Under the pieces are notes generated by a model that did no database searches, had not been told where the DNA came from, and was given only the letters and a program-made list of their open reading frames with translations. The position numbers and the translations under genes were made by a program. From NCBI RefSeq assembly GCF_023051175.1, contig NZ_JALKII010000001.1, positions 62,001 to 126,000 of the forward strand: DNA of 64,000 nucleotides. Direction: 5' to 3'. Within the stretch, counting starts at the first letter, position 1, and each line of letters begins with the position of its first letter. The DNA comes from Alcanivorax quisquiliarum (lineage in GTDB: Bacteria; Pseudomonadota; Gammaproteobacteria; Pseudomonadales; Alcanivoracaceae). This document shows, one piece after another, positions 36,762 through 47,136 of this stretch.

Positions 36762-37781
36762 ATGCAAAACCAGTTTGATATTGCGGTTGTAGGCGCCACC
36801 GGCCTGGTCGGTGGCGCCTTGGTGGAGCTGCTTGGCGATGCGCCCCTGCCGTTGGGGCAGGTGGTATTGCTGGCGACCGAAGAATCCGCCGGCAAGCGAT
36901 TGAGTGTAGGTGGCCGGCACATTGCCGTGCGCCCACTGGCCGGCTTCGATTTTTCGGAAGTTCAGATCGCATTTTTCGCTGTGCCGGAAGCCGTGGCGGC
37001 CGAGTTCGCGCCGCAGGCAGCAGAGGCGGGCACCACGGTAATCGATTGCAGTGGTGCTTTTGTGGCAGACCACGAAGTGCCCCTGATCGTGCCCGAGGTC
37101 AATCCGGAAATGCTGGCGGATTACCGGGAGCGGGGCATTATTGCCAGCCCGTCGCCCGGTGCTATCCAGCTGGCACTGGCGCTCAAGCCGCTGCTGGATG
37201 TCGCCGGGCTGCAACACATCAATGTCACGCTGTGTGAGCCAGTATCGGCCTCCGGCCGTGAAGGGGTTGATGAGTTGGCCCGGCAGACTGCCCGGCTGAT
37301 GAATGGGCAGGGCGTGGAGCCGGGGCTTTACGGCCGGCAGATCGCCTTCAATACCTTGCCGTTGGTCGGTGACTTGCTGACCAGTGGTGCTTCGCGTGCC
37401 GAGCTGTGCCTGGTGCTGGAAACGCTGCGTCTGCTTGGTGATCCCGCATTGCGCATCAATGCCAGCGCCATGCGCTTGCCAGTGTTTTTTGGCACCGCTT
37501 TGACCGTACAGCTGGAAACCGTGCACCCGCTGGATGTTGGCGAGGCCGCATCGTTACTGGCGCAGGTGCCCGCACTGATGCAGGCCGAGGAAGCCCGGGG
37601 CTACGCCAGCGCCATCCCGGATGCCATCGGTGATGATCACGTCTGGGTCAGCCGCTTGCGGCGCGACTTGTCACGAGAGCATGGCCTGAACCTTTCGCTG
37701 GTCACTGATAACCTGCGCAAAGGGGCGGCGCTCAACTGTGTACAAATTGCACAGTTATTGATAAAAGACCATCTGGGATGA
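36762..37781 (+). CDS. usg: Usg-like ASADH-family protein without catalytic Cys
   Basis: A 339-residue relative of aspartate-semialdehyde dehydrogenase. The Rossmann start VVGATGLVGGALVELL, the SGREGVDEL region and the C-terminal DNLRKGAALNCVQIAQ are kept. At the active site the usual IxNPNCST reads IASPSPGA, putting Pro132 in place of the nucleophilic Cys. It therefore cannot be an active ASADH, as known for the Usg group. Start is ATG 36762 after AAGGGA. Position between asd and fimV is conserved with P. aeruginosa. Its real role is unknown. Confidence 0.85.
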   Translation: MQNQFDIAVVGATGLVGGALVELLGDAPLPLGQVVLLATEESAGKRLSVGGRHIAVRPLAGFDFSEVQIAFFAVPEAVAAEFAPQAAEAGTTVIDCSGAFVADHEVPLIVPEVNPEMLADYRERGIIASPSPGAIQLALALKPLLDVAGLQHINVTLCEPVSASGREGVDELARQTARLMNGQGVEPGLYGRQIAFNTLPLVGDLLTSGASRAELCLVLETLRLLGDPALRINASAMRLPVFFGTALTVQLETVHPLDVGEAASLLAQVPALMQAEEARGYASAIPDAIGDDHVWVSRLRRDLSREHGLNLSLVTDNLRKGAALNCVQIAQLLIKDHLG

Positions 37782-37928
37782 ATACTTACTGGCATTATGT
37801 GACATAGATTCTAGGTTCCTGATAGGGTTTTGCGGCAGAATCGGAGCCTGATGGGTGGGGAGTTGTCTTCCGCTGTGCTGTCAGAGTGCCTTCACGGCAG
37901 CCGGGTGCGGCAGGAGCCATAATAAATA

Positions 37929-40900
37929 ATGCGGGATTCAGACATGGTGCGAAGACTCATGTTGAGAGGAATGGGGATTGTCATTACCACCTGGGCACTG
38001 GCCATGCCGGGCCTTGCTACAGCCTTGGCGGTGGGGGAGCACGAGCTCCATTCTTATCTTAACGAGCCCCTCGATCTGCAAGTGTCACTGTCGGACATGG
38101 GCGATCTGACAGAGGAGCAGCTTCGTGTCAGCCTCGCCAGCGATACCGACTACCAGCGCGCCGGGCTCGATCGCGAGGCGCTGCATGGTGACCTGCGTTT
38201 CAACGTGGAGCTGCGCGGCGATGGCACGGGCATCTTGACCATCAGCACCCGGCAGCCGGTGCGCGAACCGTTTCTGAGTTTCCTGGTGGATTATCACTGG
38301 CCGGCTGGCCGGTTGTTGCGCGAATACACGGTGCTGCTGGACCCGCCCAGCTACGCAGCCGGTTTCCGTTCGCCAACTGTTTCCGCACCTGGCAGCAGCC
38401 AGGCCAGCGCCGCCGCGGCGCCCGCACCGATGGCGTCTGCGCCGCCCGTCTCTGAAAGTGGTGCTACTACAGCAGCAACCCCACGCCCCTCCGCGCCCGC
38501 TGCCAGCGGCCCTGCCCGGCAGGCCAGCCGTCCGGCCGGCCCGCGCCGCACCCGCACCGTGCGGGCGCAGGACACCTTGTGGCGAATTGCCTCGGAAAGC
38601 CGGCCCGACAGCAGTGTTTCCGTGCAGCAGATGATGATCGTGATCCAGGAAATGAACCCGGATGCCTTCATCAATGGCAATCTCAATCTGGTGCGCGAAG
38701 GCGCGGTGCTGGAACTGCCGGGCGAGCAGGAAGTACGAGAGATTTCCACCCGCGAGGCCTTGTCGCGTGTGGCGGAGCAAAACCGCCAGTGGCGCGACAT
38801 GTTACAGGCGCAGGGCCTGGCCGTGCCGGCCCAGCGTCAGCTGGATGGTACGCCACGCACAATCGAGCGCGGCACCGCTGGTGCTGCACCCGATGCTGGC
38901 CGCGTGACGCTGGTAACGCCGGATGCGGCGTCTGGCGAAGGCAGTGGTGCGGGCAGCAGCGCTGCTGGCCGCGCCGGCGGTTCGGCCAGCGGCAATACCG
39001 CTGCGCTGCAAAATGAGCTGGCGATCCGCGACGAGGGGCTTGACCAGCTGCGCCGCGAAAACGCCGACCTGGGCGCCCGCCTGGATGAACTGGAACAGCA
39101 ACTGCAAACCAGCGAGCAGATACTGACGCTGCGCAATGACCAGATTACTCGCCTGCAGGACGAACTGCGCCGGCTGCAAGAAGAGCGTGGCGTGTCTGTT
39201 AGCGCGGACCTGCTGGCCCCGGCACCGGCACTTGAAGGATTTGATCAGGCACCTGCCGAAACCGCCGACAATGATGGTGCTGCCGAGGCCGCCGCAGGCA
39301 GCACCTCGGGCGATGCCGTCACAGCCACCACCGCACCGGGCACCGCGGCAGGCGGCACCGATGCGGATGCAGATGCTACCGAAAGCGTGACCGAAACAGC
39401 GCGTTCGGCCCGGCCCGCGCCACAACCAGTGATTCCGCCGCAGCCTGCGTTGCTGGAACAACTGCTCGGCAATCCATTGCTGCTGGGCGGTCTGGGGCTG
39501 CTGTTGTTGCTGCTGATCCTGTTGGCAATCCGCGCACGCCGCAACAAGGCCGCAGCGGTGGCGGATGAGGCTGATCTCGACGCGGCGGCTTTCGCGGAAG
39601 AAGATTTCGGCGACGATGATGATTTCCTGCCCGCCCTGGGTGCCGATGACGATGACGCACCGTTGATGGATGAGCCGGCAGAGCCGGAGCAAGACCCGCT
39701 TGAGCAGGCCGATGTCTTCATCGCCTATGGTCAGTATCCGCAGGCGTTGAGCTACCTGCGCAGCGCGATCAATACCGAGCCGTCGCGCATCGATCTGAAA
39801 AAACGTCTGCTGGATGTGCTGGCGGAGAGCAATGACACGGCCGGGTTCCAGCAGGAGGCGACCAAGCTTGCCGGGTTGAACGACGAGCTGGATCAGCATA
39901 TTGCCGAGCTGCGCGCACGTAATACAGCGCCTGATGCGGCAGAAGAAGATATCAGCTTTGATGATCTGGCCATGGATCTCAGCGATACCGGCCCGGCAAC
40001 GCCGAGTGCATCGGGCAATCAGCCAGGCACCACGGCAGATGACGAGCACGGCGCGCTGGATTTCACCGCTGCAGGGCTTGCAGACGAGGGTGAGCCGCTG
40101 ACGCTGGGCGATGATGAACTGGCGGATTTCGAGCTGGAGCTGCCGGAAGTTGAAGAGCAGGGGACCGAACTGGAGGATGAGACGGATGATTTCTCGTTCT
40201 CGCTCGACGACACCCCGGCCCCTGCCAAAAATGACTACAGCCTTCAGGATGATGGTCTTGTCGAGGACGGCGGGCTGTCAGATGAAGAGCTGTCGGCTGG
40301 CCTGAGCAGCCAACCGGTGCTGGATCTGGATGCCGAGCTGGGCACCTTGGACGATGATGGCAGCCTGGATTTCGGTGAGCTGAGCCTGAGTGGCGATAGC
40401 GATGGCATCTCTGTTGGCGGCGACGTGGAGGACAGCGAGGCAGAAAGCATCGAATTGTCGCTGGGTGAGCTGGCATTTGATGATGAGCCGGCTGCGACCG
40501 CCGAGGCGGCAGACGACACGCTGGAACTGACACTGGATGAAGAACTGAGCCTTGATGATCTGGGCTTTGAGGAAGCCAGCCTCGACAGCGAAGGCCTTGT
40601 TGGTGACAGCCTGGATAATGCAAGCCTCGAAAACAAAGGTGCTGGTGATGATAGCCGCGATGGCGAGCATTTGGATGACACGCTCAGCCTGAGCAACGAT
40701 CTGACGCTGGATGACAGCGCACCGGCAGTCGCGCCGGCGATATCCAGCAGCACGCAGGCGGCACCCGCCGTGGCACTGCCCGACGAAGCCGGGCTGGGTG
40801 ATGATGACGATTTCGACTTTCTCGGTGAAACCGACGAAAATGCGACCAAGCTTGATCTTGCCCGCGCCTATATCGACATGGGCGACACCGAAGGTGCCCG

Positions 40901-40982
40901 CGATATTCTCACCGAGGTGCTTGCAGAAGGCAGCGAGCAGCAGCAGGCCGAAGCACAGGAGTTGCTCAGCCAGGTGGGCTGA
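37929..40982 (+). CDS. fimV: FimV-type motility/pilus assembly hub protein
   Basis: A 1017-residue envelope protein. A signal peptide (VITTWALAMPGLATALA) is followed by the FimV N-terminal domain (HSYLNEPLDLQVSL). A LysM-like peptidoglycan-binding segment lies near residues 210-262 (TLWRIASES ... AVLELP), then a coiled coil (about 360-420). One membrane helix sits near 510-530 (LLGGLGLLLLLLILLAI). A very acidic, Asp/Leu-rich cytoplasmic tail ends in a TPR-like FimV-C domain (LDLARAYIDMGDTEGARDIL). FimV organises type IV pili and polar proteins. ATG 37929 or 37944 may be the start. The order usg-fimV-truA is conserved. Confidence 0.93.
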   Translation: MRDSDMVRRLMLRGMGIVITTWALAMPGLATALAVGEHELHSYLNEPLDLQVSLSDMGDLTEEQLRVSLASDTDYQRAGLDREALHGDLRFNVELRGDGTGILTISTRQPVREPFLSFLVDYHWPAGRLLREYTVLLDPPSYAAGFRSPTVSAPGSSQASAAAAPAPMASAPPVSESGATTAATPRPSAPAASGPARQASRPAGPRRTRTVRAQDTLWRIASESRPDSSVSVQQMMIVIQEMNPDAFINGNLNLVREGAVLELPGEQEVREISTREALSRVAEQNRQWRDMLQAQGLAVPAQRQLDGTPRTIERGTAGAAPDAGRVTLVTPDAASGEGSGAGSSAAGRAGGSASGNTAALQNELAIRDEGLDQLRRENADLGARLDELEQQLQTSEQILTLRNDQITRLQDELRRLQEERGVSVSADLLAPAPALEGFDQAPAETADNDGAAEAAAGSTSGDAVTATTAPGTAAGGTDADADATESVTETARSARPAPQPVIPPQPALLEQLLGNPLLLGGLGLLLLLLILLAIRARRNKAAAVADEADLDAAAFAEEDFGDDDDFLPALGADDDDAPLMDEPAEPEQDPLEQADVFIAYGQYPQALSYLRSAINTEPSRIDLKKRLLDVLAESNDTAGFQQEATKLAGLNDELDQHIAELRARNTAPDAAEEDISFDDLAMDLSDTGPATPSASGNQPGTTADDEHGALDFTAAGLADEGEPLTLGDDELADFELELPEVEEQGTELEDETDDFSFSLDDTPAPAKNDYSLQDDGLVEDGGLSDEELSAGLSSQPVLDLDAELGTLDDDGSLDFGELSLSGDSDGISVGGDVEDSEAESIELSLGELAFDDEPAATAEAADDTLELTLDEELSLDDLGFEEASLDSEGLVGDSLDNASLENKGAGDDSRDGEHLDDTLSLSNDLTLDDSAPAVAPAISSSTQAAPAVALPDEAGLGDDDDFDFLGETDENATKLDLARAYIDMGDTEGARDILTEVLAEGSEQQQAEAQELLSQVG

Positions 40983-41007
40983 TGTGCTGTGGCAAGTTGT
41001 ACCAACA

Positions 41008-41039
41008 CAGGGGCGGCGCCGGTATCGGTGCCGCCCCTG
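41008..41039. other. Strong hairpin between fimV and truA
   Basis: CAGGGGCGGC (41008-41017) and GCCGCCCCTG (41030-41039) are perfect 10-bp arms. Only GCATTTC follows, so termination is doubtful; it may separate fimV and truA transcripts or cap an mRNA end. Confidence 0.5.
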
Positions 41040-41074
41040 GCATTTCAGTCACCGCTGAACAGAGTAGCGCAGCT

Positions 41075-41884
41075 ATGACACGAATCGCCCTGGGCGTGGA
41101 ATACGATGGCAGCCATTACCACGGCTGGCAGGCGCAGCAGGCGGGGGTTGCCACCGTCCAGGCGGAAGTGGAGCGGGCGCTGTCGCAGGTGGCCGATCAC
41201 GCTGTTTCGGTCGCGTGTGCCGGGCGCACGGATACCGGCGTGCATGCGCTTGGCCAGGTCATTCATTTCGATACCAATGCCGAGCGCAGCGAGCGAGGCT
41301 GGGTGTATGGCGCCAACAGTGCGCTGCCCGCGGATATCGCGATTCGCTGGGCAAAGCCGGTGAAGAAGGATTTCCATGCCCGCTTCGGTGCTATCGCACG
41401 CCGTTATCGTTATGTGATCTACAACCATTCGATCCGCCCCGGCCTGTATAACCGCCAGTTGACCTGGAATTATCGGCCCCTGGATGTGGCACGCATGCGA
41501 GAGGCGTTGCCGGCCCTGCGGGGCACCCACGATTTCACCTCCTACCGGGGTGTGCATTGCCAGGCGAAATCACCGGTCAAGACGCTGCATTATCTGGAAG
41601 TGTTTCAGCGGGGGCGCCTGATCGTCATCGAAGCGGAAGCGAACGCCTTTCTGATGCACATGGTGCGTAACATCGCCGGGGTGCTGATGGCCATCGGTGC
41701 CGGCAAGGCCGAGCCTGGCTGGGCCGGAGAGGTGCTTGCTGCCCGTGATCGCCGTCTGGGTGGCGTGACGGCACCGCCATACGGCCTTTACATGGTCGGT
41801 GTGCGCTATGCCGAAAGCCACGGCTTGCCGCAAGAGCCCTTCGGGCCGCAGTGGTTGCCTGATGATCTGTCAGCCTGGCGTTGA
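41075..41884 (+). CDS. truA: tRNA pseudouridine(38-40) synthase
   Basis: Makes pseudouridine at positions 38-40 of the tRNA anticodon arm. The 269 residues have the catalytic Asp in CAGRTDTGVHALGQ and the family segments ARRYRYVIYN, GTHDFTSYRG and FLMHMVRNIAGVL. I start at ATG 41075 (MTRIALGVEYDGSHY); the longer frame back into the fimV stop adds unlike sequence. It lies between fimV and trpF, as in pseudomonads. Confidence 0.97.
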   Translation: MTRIALGVEYDGSHYHGWQAQQAGVATVQAEVERALSQVADHAVSVACAGRTDTGVHALGQVIHFDTNAERSERGWVYGANSALPADIAIRWAKPVKKDFHARFGAIARRYRYVIYNHSIRPGLYNRQLTWNYRPLDVARMREALPALRGTHDFTSYRGVHCQAKSPVKTLHYLEVFQRGRLIVIEAEANAFLMHMVRNIAGVLMAIGAGKAEPGWAGEVLAARDRRLGGVTAPPYGLYMVGVRYAESHGLPQEPFGPQWLPDDLSAWR

Positions 41885-42065
41885 ATCGGGGTGGAAGCGG
41901 GCGCTGAAATGATTGCGCCCGGCGTGTGGTAATCCTGCACGCCAAACCGTTTTTTGCTAGCATGAGCGCGCATGTCTGACATTGATGCCCTATGGCTGCC
42001 CGCGCCTTGCGAGAGGGTGCCGCCGGGCCTTGCAAGATCACGCTTCCCGTATCAGGAGACCGTCG

Positions 42066-42707
42066 TTGCGCACCCGCGTGAAGATCTGTGGTATCACTCG
42101 TCCCGAGGATGGCCGCGCCGCTGCGATGGCGGGTGCCGATGCCATCGGGCTGGTGTTCTACGGCCCCAGCCCCCGTTGCGTGACAGTGGCGCAAGCGCAG
42201 GCAATTTGTGCAGCACTGCCGCCATTTGTGACCGTCACCGGCTTGTTTGTGGATGCGCCGGCGGCACAGATCAGCAGCGTGTTATCTCAGGTGCCGCTGG
42301 ATCTGTTGCAGTTTCACGGTGACGAATCGCCAGAAGACTGTGCCGGCTTCGGCCGCCCCTGGATGAAAGCGCTACGCATGCGTGAAGGCATTGATGTGGC
42401 CGCCGAGGCGGCGCGTTTTCACGGTGCACGTGCGTTGCTGCTGGATGCCTATGTGCCGGGCGTGCCCGGTGGCACAGGCGAGCGCTTCGACTGGTCGCGA
42501 ATTCCGGCGGCATTGCCATTGCCGGTAGTGCTGGCCGGCGGGCTGTCGCCGGATAACGTGGCGGAAGCGGTGCGCCAGGTACAGCCCTGGGCGGTGGATG
42601 TCAGCGGTGGTGTGGAGGCACAGGATGCACAGGGTGCCCGGCAGCCACGCATAAAATCTGCCGCCGCCATGGCGGCACTGATCGAACAGGTAGCGCGGCA
42701 TTGCTGA
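42066..42707 (+). CDS. trpF: Phosphoribosylanthranilate isomerase
   Basis: TIM-barrel isomerase, third step from anthranilate to tryptophan. The 213 residues include the catalytic Cys and family motif [15 protein letters not shown]-type [14 protein letters not shown] and the C-terminal VDVSGGVE. The best start is TTG 42066: AGGAGA lies 6 bases before it and the family N-terminus begins there. The in-frame codons upstream look non-coding. It is first in the run trpF-trpB-trpA-accD. Confidence 0.95.
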   Translation: MRTRVKICGITRPEDGRAAAMAGADAIGLVFYGPSPRCVTVAQAQAICAALPPFVTVTGLFVDAPAAQISSVLSQVPLDLLQFHGDESPEDCAGFGRPWMKALRMREGIDVAAEAARFHGARALLLDAYVPGVPGGTGERFDWSRIPAALPLPVVLAGGLSPDNVAEAVRQVQPWAVDVSGGVEAQDAQGARQPRIKSAAAMAALIEQVARHC

Positions 42708-42758
42708 ACGCGCTCGGCCGGCGTCGCCACAGCGGCGCCCAACATTGAGGAGTTGAAG

Positions 42759-43970
42759 GTGTCTGAACGTCCTGATTACGCAGCCTTCCCGGACGCCGGT
42801 GGCCATTTTGGCCAGTTCGGCGGCCGCTTCGTATCGGAAACACTGATGGCGGCGCTGGCGGAGCTGGAGCAGACCTATCTGGCGCTGCGCGATGATCCGG
42901 TGTTTCTCGCCGAGTTCGATCGCGATCTGGCCAACTATGTCGGCCGGCCGTCGCCGCTGTATCTGGCCGAGCGCTGGTCTCGGGAGCTGGGGGGGGCGCA
43001 GATCTTCCTCAAGCGGGAGGATCTCAACCATACCGGCTCGCACAAGGTCAACAACACCGTGGGCCAGGCGCTGGTGGCCAAGCGCATGGGCAAGCCGCGT
43101 GTGATTGCCGAGACGGGTGCCGGCCAGCACGGTGTGGCTACGGCCACGGTAGCGGCGCGTCTGGGCCTGAAATGTCAGGTGTACATGGGCGCGGAAGACG
43201 TCGAACGCCAGAAGCTGAACGTCTATCGGATGAAACTGCTGGGTGCTGAGGTGATTCCGGTGAGCGCTGGCTCGGCCACTTTGAAAGATGCCATGAACGA
43301 GGCGATGCGTGACTGGGTCACCAACGTGGACGATACGTTCTACATTATCGGCACTGTGGCCGGGCCGCATCCGTACCCGATGATGGTGCGCGATTTTCAC
43401 CGGGTGATCGGCCGCGAGGCGCGGGCACAGCATCTGGAGCAGACCGGGCGTTTGCCGGATGCGTTGCTGGCCTGTGTCGGCGGTGGCTCCAATGCCATCG
43501 GCCTGTTTCATCCGTTTCTGGAAGATGAAAGCGTGGCGCTGTATGGCGTCGAGGCCGGCGGTGATGGTATCGAAACCGGCCGCCACGCGGCACCGCTGGG
43601 CGGTGGCCGCCCCGGCGTGCTGCATGGCAACCGCACTTATCTGATGGAAGATGCGGATGGCCAGATCATCCCCACCCATTCGATTTCGGCCGGCCTTGAT
43701 TATCCCGGTGTCGGGCCTGAGCACGCCTGGCTGAAAGATATCGGGCGCGCAAGTTATGTCTCGGTGACGGATGCGGAGACGTTGGCGGCGTTTCGTGAGC
43801 TGACACTGGTGGAAGGCATCATGCCAGCACTGGAATCAGCCCACGCGCTGGCTTATGCGCGCAAACTGGCGCCCACGATGGGCAAGGAGCAAAGCATCAT
43901 CGTCAATCTGTCCGGCCGTGGCGACAAGGATATTCATACTGTCGCCGCGATCGACGGCATCAACTTCTGA
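42759..43970 (+). CDS. trpB: Tryptophan synthase, beta chain
   Basis: PLP enzyme joining indole and serine to give tryptophan. The 403 residues contain the PLP-Lys in [26 protein letters not shown] and the phosphate-binding [10 protein letters not shown]. Start is GTG 42759 after GAGGAG; a TTG six bases earlier is less well placed. trpA begins 9 bp after the stop. The two chains form the alpha2-beta2 complex with an indole channel. Confidence 0.98.
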   Translation: MSERPDYAAFPDAGGHFGQFGGRFVSETLMAALAELEQTYLALRDDPVFLAEFDRDLANYVGRPSPLYLAERWSRELGGAQIFLKREDLNHTGSHKVNNTVGQALVAKRMGKPRVIAETGAGQHGVATATVAARLGLKCQVYMGAEDVERQKLNVYRMKLLGAEVIPVSAGSATLKDAMNEAMRDWVTNVDDTFYIIGTVAGPHPYPMMVRDFHRVIGREARAQHLEQTGRLPDALLACVGGGSNAIGLFHPFLEDESVALYGVEAGGDGIETGRHAAPLGGGRPGVLHGNRTYLMEDADGQIIPTHSISAGLDYPGVGPEHAWLKDIGRASYVSVTDAETLAAFRELTLVEGIMPALESAHALAYARKLAPTMGKEQSIIVNLSGRGDKDIHTVAAIDGINF

Positions 43971-43979
43971 GGAGCGGTC

Positions 43980-44789
43980 GTGAGTCGTATTGCGAGCTGT
44001 TTTGAAGCATTGGCCGCACAAGGCCGCAAGGCACTGATCCCGTTTGTCACTGCGGGCGATCCGTCGCCCGCAGTCACTGTGCCGTTGATGCATGCGATGG
44101 TGGAGGCGGGCGTCGATGTGATCGAGCTTGGTGTGCCGTTCTCCGATCCGATGGCGGATGGCCCGGTCATCCAGCTGGCCTCGCAGCGGGCGCTGGCTGC
44201 GGGGGCAAGTTTGCAGGGCGTGCTGGACATGGTGGCGGAGTTTCGCCAGCGTAACACCACCACGCCGGTGGTGCTGATGGGTTATCTGAATCCGGTGGAG
44301 GCAATGGGCTACGAGACGTTTGCCCGCAACGCCGTGGCCGCAGGCGTGGATGGCGCGCTGCTGGTGGATTTGCCGCCGGAAGAAGCCGAAGCCGTCGCGC
44401 CGGTGTTTCGCGAACAAGGGTTGGCGCAGATCTACCTGATTGCGCCAACCACTACCGAAGAACGAATGGCGCGTATTGCCGAAGCGGGCAGTGGCTATCT
44501 CTACTATGTGTCTCTGAAGGGCGTGACCGGCTCGGCGGCGCTGAATGTGGATGAAGTGGCCGTGAAGGTGGAAACAATTCGCAAACATGCCAAATTGCCC
44601 ATCGGTGTGGGCTTTGGTATCAAAGACGCGGCTTCGGCACGTGCCATCGCCAAGGTGGCCGATGGTGTAGTAGTGGGCAGTGCGCTGGTGCAGCGCATTG
44701 CCGATTATGCCGATCAGCCGGATCAGATTCCGACACAGGTGGCGGGCCTGCTGGCCGAAATGCGCGCTGCCATGGACAAGAGCGACTGA
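43980..44789 (+). CDS. trpA: Tryptophan synthase, alpha chain
   Basis: Cleaves indole-3-glycerol phosphate to indole and glyceraldehyde-3-phosphate. The 269 residues show the catalytic Glu region [19 protein letters not shown], the Asp in [13 protein letters not shown] and the loop VGFGIKDA near the phosphate site. GTG start at 43980 after GAGGAGC. accD follows after only 2 bp, so the two are co-transcribed and likely coupled. Confidence 0.97.
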   Translation: MSRIASCFEALAAQGRKALIPFVTAGDPSPAVTVPLMHAMVEAGVDVIELGVPFSDPMADGPVIQLASQRALAAGASLQGVLDMVAEFRQRNTTTPVVLMGYLNPVEAMGYETFARNAVAAGVDGALLVDLPPEEAEAVAPVFREQGLAQIYLIAPTTTEERMARIAEAGSGYLYYVSLKGVTGSAALNVDEVAVKVETIRKHAKLPIGVGFGIKDAASARAIAKVADGVVVGSALVQRIADYADQPDQIPTQVAGLLAEMRAAMDKSD

Positions 44790-44791
44790 GC

Positions 44792-45682
44792 ATGAGCAGT
44801 AACAGCTGGCTGGAAAAAATTCTTCCGGCCATTCGCCGTACCGACGGTGAAGACCGCAAATCCACAGTGCCCGAAGGGCTGTGGCGCAAGTGTCCCCGTT
44901 GCGACGGGGTGCTCTACCTGCCGGAGCTTGAGCGCAATCTGGATGTGTGCCCCAAATGCGGCCACCATCTGCGGCTGGGCGCCCGCAAACGGCTGAAGCT
45001 GTTTCTGGATGAAGGCGGCCAGGTGGAAATCGGCAAGGATCTGGTGCCGGTGGATCGTCTCAAGTTTCGTGACTCGAAGAAGTACAAGGATCGGCTGACG
45101 GCGGCGCAGAAGGAGATTGGCGAAGAAGACGCGCTGATCGTATTGCGTGGCAAGCTGTTCGATTTGCCTCTGGTGGCAGCTGCCTTTGAATTCCGTTTCA
45201 TGGGCGGCTCCATGGGCTCCGTGGTCGGCGCGCGCTTTGTGCGTGCCGTGGATGTGTGCCTGGAGCGGAATCTGCCGCTGGTGTGCTTTGCGGCCAGTGG
45301 TGGCGCACGCATGCAGGAAGCCCTGTTTTCGCTGATGCAGATGGCGAAGACCAGTGCCGCCTTGCAGCGTATGCGCGAAGCGGGGCTGCCGTTCATTTCT
45401 GTGCTGACTGACCCGGTTTATGGCGGTGTCTCGGCGTCACTGGCGATGCTCGGTGATATCAACGTGGCCGAACCGAATGCACTGATCGGCTTTGCCGGCC
45501 CGCGTGTGATCGAGCAGACAGTGCGGCAGAAACTGCCGGAAGGTTTTCAGCGTAGCGAATTCCTGCTCGAACACGGGGCCATCGACATGATCGTGCACCG
45601 TCACGAGATGCGCACCACACTGCATCGTCTGCTCGCCAGCCTCACCGATGCTCCGATGCGTGAAAAGGTCGAGGAGCAATAA
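44792..45682 (+). CDS. accD: Acetyl-CoA carboxylase, carboxyltransferase beta subunit
   Basis: Beta half of the carboxyltransferase that makes malonyl-CoA in fatty-acid synthesis. The 296 residues have the N-terminal C4 zinc finger (CPRC ... CPKC, about residues 34-56). The crotonase-like core includes [23 protein letters not shown] and [11 protein letters not shown]. It is 2 bp after trpA and before folC; accD-folC is a widely conserved pair. Confidence 0.98.
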   Translation: MSSNSWLEKILPAIRRTDGEDRKSTVPEGLWRKCPRCDGVLYLPELERNLDVCPKCGHHLRLGARKRLKLFLDEGGQVEIGKDLVPVDRLKFRDSKKYKDRLTAAQKEIGEEDALIVLRGKLFDLPLVAAAFEFRFMGGSMGSVVGARFVRAVDVCLERNLPLVCFAASGGARMQEALFSLMQMAKTSAALQRMREAGLPFISVLTDPVYGGVSASLAMLGDINVAEPNALIGFAGPRVIEQTVRQKLPEGFQRSEFLLEHGAIDMIVHRHEMRTTLHRLLASLTDAPMREKVEEQ

Positions 45683-45752
45683 CAGCCCGCCCCGCAGCCG
45701 AAGCGCTTGCATCGCCCCGGCGCGTCATTGACGCGCATCGGGGCGCGGGCTG
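45683..45752. other. Compound inverted repeat after accD
   Basis: Three nested inverted pairs occur just past the accD stop: CAGCCCGC with GCGGGCTG (outer), CGCCCCG with CGGGGCG, and GCGCGTCA with TGACGCGC (inner, one base apart). No T-run follows. The transcript could form a large stem with a side arm before folC, possibly acting as a terminator or processing site. The remaining 98 bases before folC hold nothing I can name. Confidence 0.5.
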
Positions 45753-45850
45753 TGGTCAACGCGGTGAGCCGTGCTTTTTTACCGGCCAGCTCTCCCTGAG
45801 GCACGCTGCACCCGGTATCATGCCGCCATCGTTGTTGTGGAGCCGCAGGC

Positions 45851-47134
45851 ATGTCGACATCTCTGGCCGATTGGCTGGGCTACATTGAATCGCTGCATCC
45901 GCGTGATATGGAGCTTGGCCTGGAGCGGGTTGCCGCCGTGGCGCGCCAGCTCGGGCTGCTGCCCTGGCAGGGGCGGGTCGTCACCGTCGCCGGCACCAAC
46001 GGCAAGGGTTCAACAGTATCGCTGCTGGACCATCTGGCCCGCGCCAGTGGCTGGCGCACCGGTCTTTATACCTCCCCGCACATCCATCGCTTCAATGAGC
46101 GCATTCGTATTGACGGTGCCGAGGCGGCCGATGATGCGCTGTGCCGTGCTTTCGAGGACGTCGAGGCCGCACGCCGCAGTATCGACCTGCCGCTCACCTA
46201 TTTCGAATTCACCACGCTGGCCGGGCTGCTGCTGTTTCGTGAGGCAGCGCCGGACCTGCTGATTCTGGAAGTCGGACTGGGCGGACGGCTGGATGCGGTC
46301 AATATTGTCGATCCTGATGTGGCGGTGATTACCTCGGTGGGGCTGGATCACACGGATTGGCTGGGCGACACACGCGAGGCCATCGCTTCTGAAAAAGCCG
46401 GCATCCGGCGCCCCGGCCGGCCGCTGCTTTATGGCGAGGAAGACATGCCGCCGGTCGTGGCGCAACTGGCGGCAGCCGATGGCGTGCCGCTGCTGCGTGC
46501 GGGCATTGATTTCGGCGCAGGCGCCGACGGCCTGTACTGGCAGGGCAGCACTGCCGTGGCCGTGGAGCGCGTATGGCTGGGGGAAGATAACCTGGCCACG
46601 GCTGCCCAGGTGCTGGCATTGCTTGGCCGGGCACCCGACGCCGGGGCACTCGCGTCCGCAGCCCGCCTGACCCTTCCCGGCCGCTGCCAGCAGCTGGCGC
46701 TCGGCGGGGTGGACTGGTGTCTGGATGTGGGGCACAACCGGGAAGCGCTGGCGCGTTTTCTGCGTCGTGCGCCAGCCGCGCCAAGTGGCCGCACGCTGGC
46801 GGTCTGCGCCATGCTCGGTGACAAGCCGGTGGCGGCACTGGCGCCGTTTGTGCCGGTGGTGGAGGCGTGGTTTCTGGCCGATCTGGATGGTGAGCGTGGC
46901 GGCACTGGGGCACGCCTGGCGGAGGTGTTGCCGGGCGCTTCAGACGGCTTTTCAGAAAGCTCTCCCGGCAATTCGCCGGCAGGTACTCCCCCAGGCTCGG
47001 TCGCCTGCTACACGTCGGTGGCGCAGGCAGTTGCCGCAGCGCGGGCACAAGCGCGGCCCGGCGATCGCGTGCTGGTGTTCGGTTCCTTCTATACTGTGGC
47101 GGATGCACAGGCCGCCTTGCTGGGCGAGGGCTGA
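45851..47134 (+). CDS. folC: Bifunctional dihydrofolate synthase / folylpolyglutamate synthase
   Basis: Adds glutamate to dihydropteroate and to folates. The 427 residues have the P-loop AGTNGKGST, YTSPHIHRFNERI, LEVGLGGRLDAVN, the HTDWLG segment and a C-terminal Rossmann-like domain. The order accD-folC-dedD-cvpA-purF is the standard one in this class. The next gene starts 2 bp after the stop. Confidence 0.96.
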   Translation: MSTSLADWLGYIESLHPRDMELGLERVAAVARQLGLLPWQGRVVTVAGTNGKGSTVSLLDHLARASGWRTGLYTSPHIHRFNERIRIDGAEAADDALCRAFEDVEAARRSIDLPLTYFEFTTLAGLLLFREAAPDLLILEVGLGGRLDAVNIVDPDVAVITSVGLDHTDWLGDTREAIASEKAGIRRPGRPLLYGEEDMPPVVAQLAAADGVPLLRAGIDFGAGADGLYWQGSTAVAVERVWLGEDNLATAAQVLALLGRAPDAGALASAARLTLPGRCQQLALGGVDWCLDVGHNREALARFLRRAPAAPSGRTLAVCAMLGDKPVAALAPFVPVVEAWFLADLDGERGGTGARLAEVLPGASDGFSESSPGNSPAGTPPGSVACYTSVAQAVAAARAQARPGDRVLVFGSFYTVADAQAALLGEG

Positions 47135-47136
47135 CA

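Noticed and set aside
38400-40970. Several open frames on both strands within fimV suggesting extra small genes
   Set aside because: They follow from the Asp/Ala/Leu-rich codon bias of the FimV linker and tail and lack start signals.
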